Part shown: piece by piece, positions 7,238-8,087 of the stretch
Position numbering within the stretch: position 1 is the stretch's first letter
Layout: each line of letters starts with the position of its first letter
Assembly (NCBI GenBank): GCA_000496215.1
Contig: KI543219.1
Location: 54,438-62,524 of the forward strand
Direction of reading: 5' to 3'
Length of the DNA stretch: 8,087 nt
Source of the DNA: an uncultured archaeon A07HN63
GTDB lineage: Archaea; Halobacteriota; Halobacteria; Halobacteriales; Haloferacaceae
Notes under the pieces: model-generated
The model's input: the letters and a program-made list of their open reading frames with translations, nothing else
Database searches by the model: none
Told to the model about the DNA's origin: nothing
Translations under genes and position numbers: made by a program

Positions 7238-7262
7238 ACTATCCACGGCCGAGACGGATAGT
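7238..7262. repeat. Inverted repeat ACTATCC-N11-GGATAGT
   Basis: Two perfect 7-base arms (7238-7244 and 7256-7262) are separated by 11 bases. They are flanked by a direct repeat of ATCGTGG (7226-7232 and 7264-7270). This could be a regulator site for the metalloprotease gene 118 bases downstream or an RNA hairpin. The evidence is symmetry only. Confidence 0.35.
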
Positions 7263-7346
7263 AATCGTGGCTGTCGGAAAAGATCGGTTCGGCTGCTGTG
7301 AGCACGGTGCAGAGGCTGTGACTCCCGAACCGGCGGTGAAGCCTTC

Positions 7347-7362
7347 ATCCCTGTCGCGGGAT
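7347..7362 (+). repeat. Hairpin ATCCC-TGTCGC-GGGAT preceded by GTGAAGCCTTC
   Basis: A 5-base-pair stem with a 6-base loop follows GTGAAGCCTTC (7336-7346). The arrangement 'aagcc, stem-loop, then AACTGG' resembles, from memory, the right end of haloarchaeal IS200/IS605-type (tnpB-bearing) elements. No tnpB reading frame survives upstream, so at most this is a remnant. Confidence 0.25.
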
Positions 7363-7379
7363 AACTGGTGGTACCGACA

Positions 7380-8054
7380 GTGACCGATAACTCGGCCGAG
7401 TCGAGCCGCATCGTGTCGCCGCGTCACGGACTCTTAGTTGTTGCACTCGGCGTGGTATTCGCTGGCGGTCTGGTGCTGGCAGGGAGCACCGACACCGCTC
7501 GAAACCCGTGGGAGGAGTCGACAATCACTGTCACCATCAACAACACGGTCGATCAGAACGACTACCGGCCATTGACGAGAGCAGCCATCAAGTACTGGAA
7601 CGATCGGTTCACCAGACTTGGCTACGAGGGTGGGTTCGAGTTCGAACCAAACACGACCGACTCGGCGGATGTCATCGTGCGCGTCGTGGACGATGTCGGC
7701 GGCGGCGCCAACGGGCGAGCGCCGGTCACCGACGGCGTTGGAACGGCGCCCACGCCAACGGTGATCCGCGTCGAGTGGGACGGCGAGCGGTCGACACAGA
7801 AGACACTCACCCATGAGTTCGGCCATACACTCGGGCTGACACACGCGGATCACCCGCGCTGGGCGGTGATGCAGACGTTCAACACCAGCGCGATCGACTG
7901 GCGGTATGGAAACCCGTGGGAGCGACAGAATCTATCTGTATACTACAGTCACTCGGCCGCAGCCGGCGAGTTTACCGACGCCGAAACCGACGCCATGCAG
8001 TCGGCAATCGCGTTCTACAACGACGACGCCGGTGGCGTCTCAATCAGACGGTAA
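7380..8054 (+). CDS. Matrixin-like zinc metalloprotease, membrane-anchored or secreted
   Basis: This is a predicted extracellular zinc endopeptidase. From the GTG at 7380 (MTDNSAESSR) it has 224 residues. A short basic N-terminus (SRIVSPRHG) is followed by one hydrophobic segment, about residues 17-36, and then DTARNPW. There is no cysteine, so it is not a lipoprotein; the segment is either an uncleaved anchor or a Sec signal. The globular part begins with TITVTINNTVDQNDY and AAIKYWNDRF, the usual start of matrixin domains. The zinc site is HEFGHTLGLTH (HExxHxxGxxH; His145, Glu146, His149, His155), and Met164 in RWAVMQTF is a candidate Met-turn. Start choice: GGTGG at 7367-7371 gives a ribosome-binding site 8 bases before 7380. 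An in-frame GTG at 7368 would add four residues. No substrate can be inferred, and I see no link to phosphate. Confidence 0.85.
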   Translation: MTDNSAESSRIVSPRHGLLVVALGVVFAGGLVLAGSTDTARNPWEESTITVTINNTVDQNDYRPLTRAAIKYWNDRFTRLGYEGGFEFEPNTTDSADVIVRVVDDVGGGANGRAPVTDGVGTAPTPTVIRVEWDGERSTQKTLTHEFGHTLGLTHADHPRWAVMQTFNTSAIDWRYGNPWERQNLSVYYSHSAAAGEFTDAETDAMQSAIAFYNDDAGGVSIRR

Positions 8055-8087
8055 CACTCCGACCGACGGCCAATCGAAGCCGTGCCG

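Larger units (their letters stand above)
7081..7379. other. Intergenic region with two small inverted repeats, no convincing gene
   Basis: I see no supported gene here. The frame starting at 7126 is 85 codons long but shows no recognisable motif and overlaps the next gene's start. The stretch holds an inverted repeat at 7238-7262 and a small hairpin at 7347-7362, and a T5 run at 7202-7206 that could serve as an archaeal-type terminator for the gene ending at 7080. No clear TATA box for the downstream gene was found. Confidence 0.5.

Noticed and set aside
7126..7383. Small gene of 85 codons in the gap before the metalloprotease
   Set aside because: No recognisable motif, promoter or ribosome-binding site, and it overlaps the next gene's start region.

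Overview
This window looks like haloarchaeal chromosome. The proteins are acidic. The phosphate-binding protein carries a twin-arginine signal followed by a lipobox. PhoU is fused to an AbrB-type N-terminal domain. The promoters show archaeal TATA boxes about 26 bases before a start codon, which suggests leaderless transcripts. I cannot name the genus from the sequence alone.

Layout. Positions 1-5140, all on the minus strand, hold a phosphate-specific ABC transporter operon read right to left: pstS (5140-4021), pstC (3935-2814), pstA (2817-165) and the first 57 codons of pstB (172-1, running off the edge). pstC/pstA overlap by 4 bases and pstA/pstB by 8, so translation is probably coupled. 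An AT-rich divergent control region follows (about 5141-5567), with TATA boxes facing both ways and several inverted and direct repeats. To its right, on the plus strand, are the AbrB-PhoU regulator (5568-6566), a low-molecular-weight phosphatase/arsenate-reductase-like protein (6655-7080), a 300-base gap with two small hairpins, and a membrane-anchored or secreted matrixin-like metalloprotease (7380-8054).

How they work together. PstS would capture phosphate outside the cell, PstC and PstA form the membrane channel, and PstB supplies ATP hydrolysis. PhoU, transcribed divergently, is the expected partner that ties phosphate status to transporter activity. The small phosphatase next to phoU could act on phosphotyrosine or on arsenate, a phosphate analogue that Pst systems can admit, but this link is inference.

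The main surprise is that two of the four transporter genes, pstS and pstA, are not open across their length as given. Each has one +1 frame break, around 4843 and around 2352, with otherwise undamaged coding sequence on both sides. Recent inactivation, sequencing error and programmed frameshifting all remain possible. Second, the rebuilt PstA would be about 883 residues, roughly three times a classical PstA, because of a long multi-helix N-terminal region. Third, the pst operon is clearly less GC-rich than phoU and the genes to its right, with the change falling in the control region. I saw no CRISPR array, no tRNA or rRNA and no intact mobile element.
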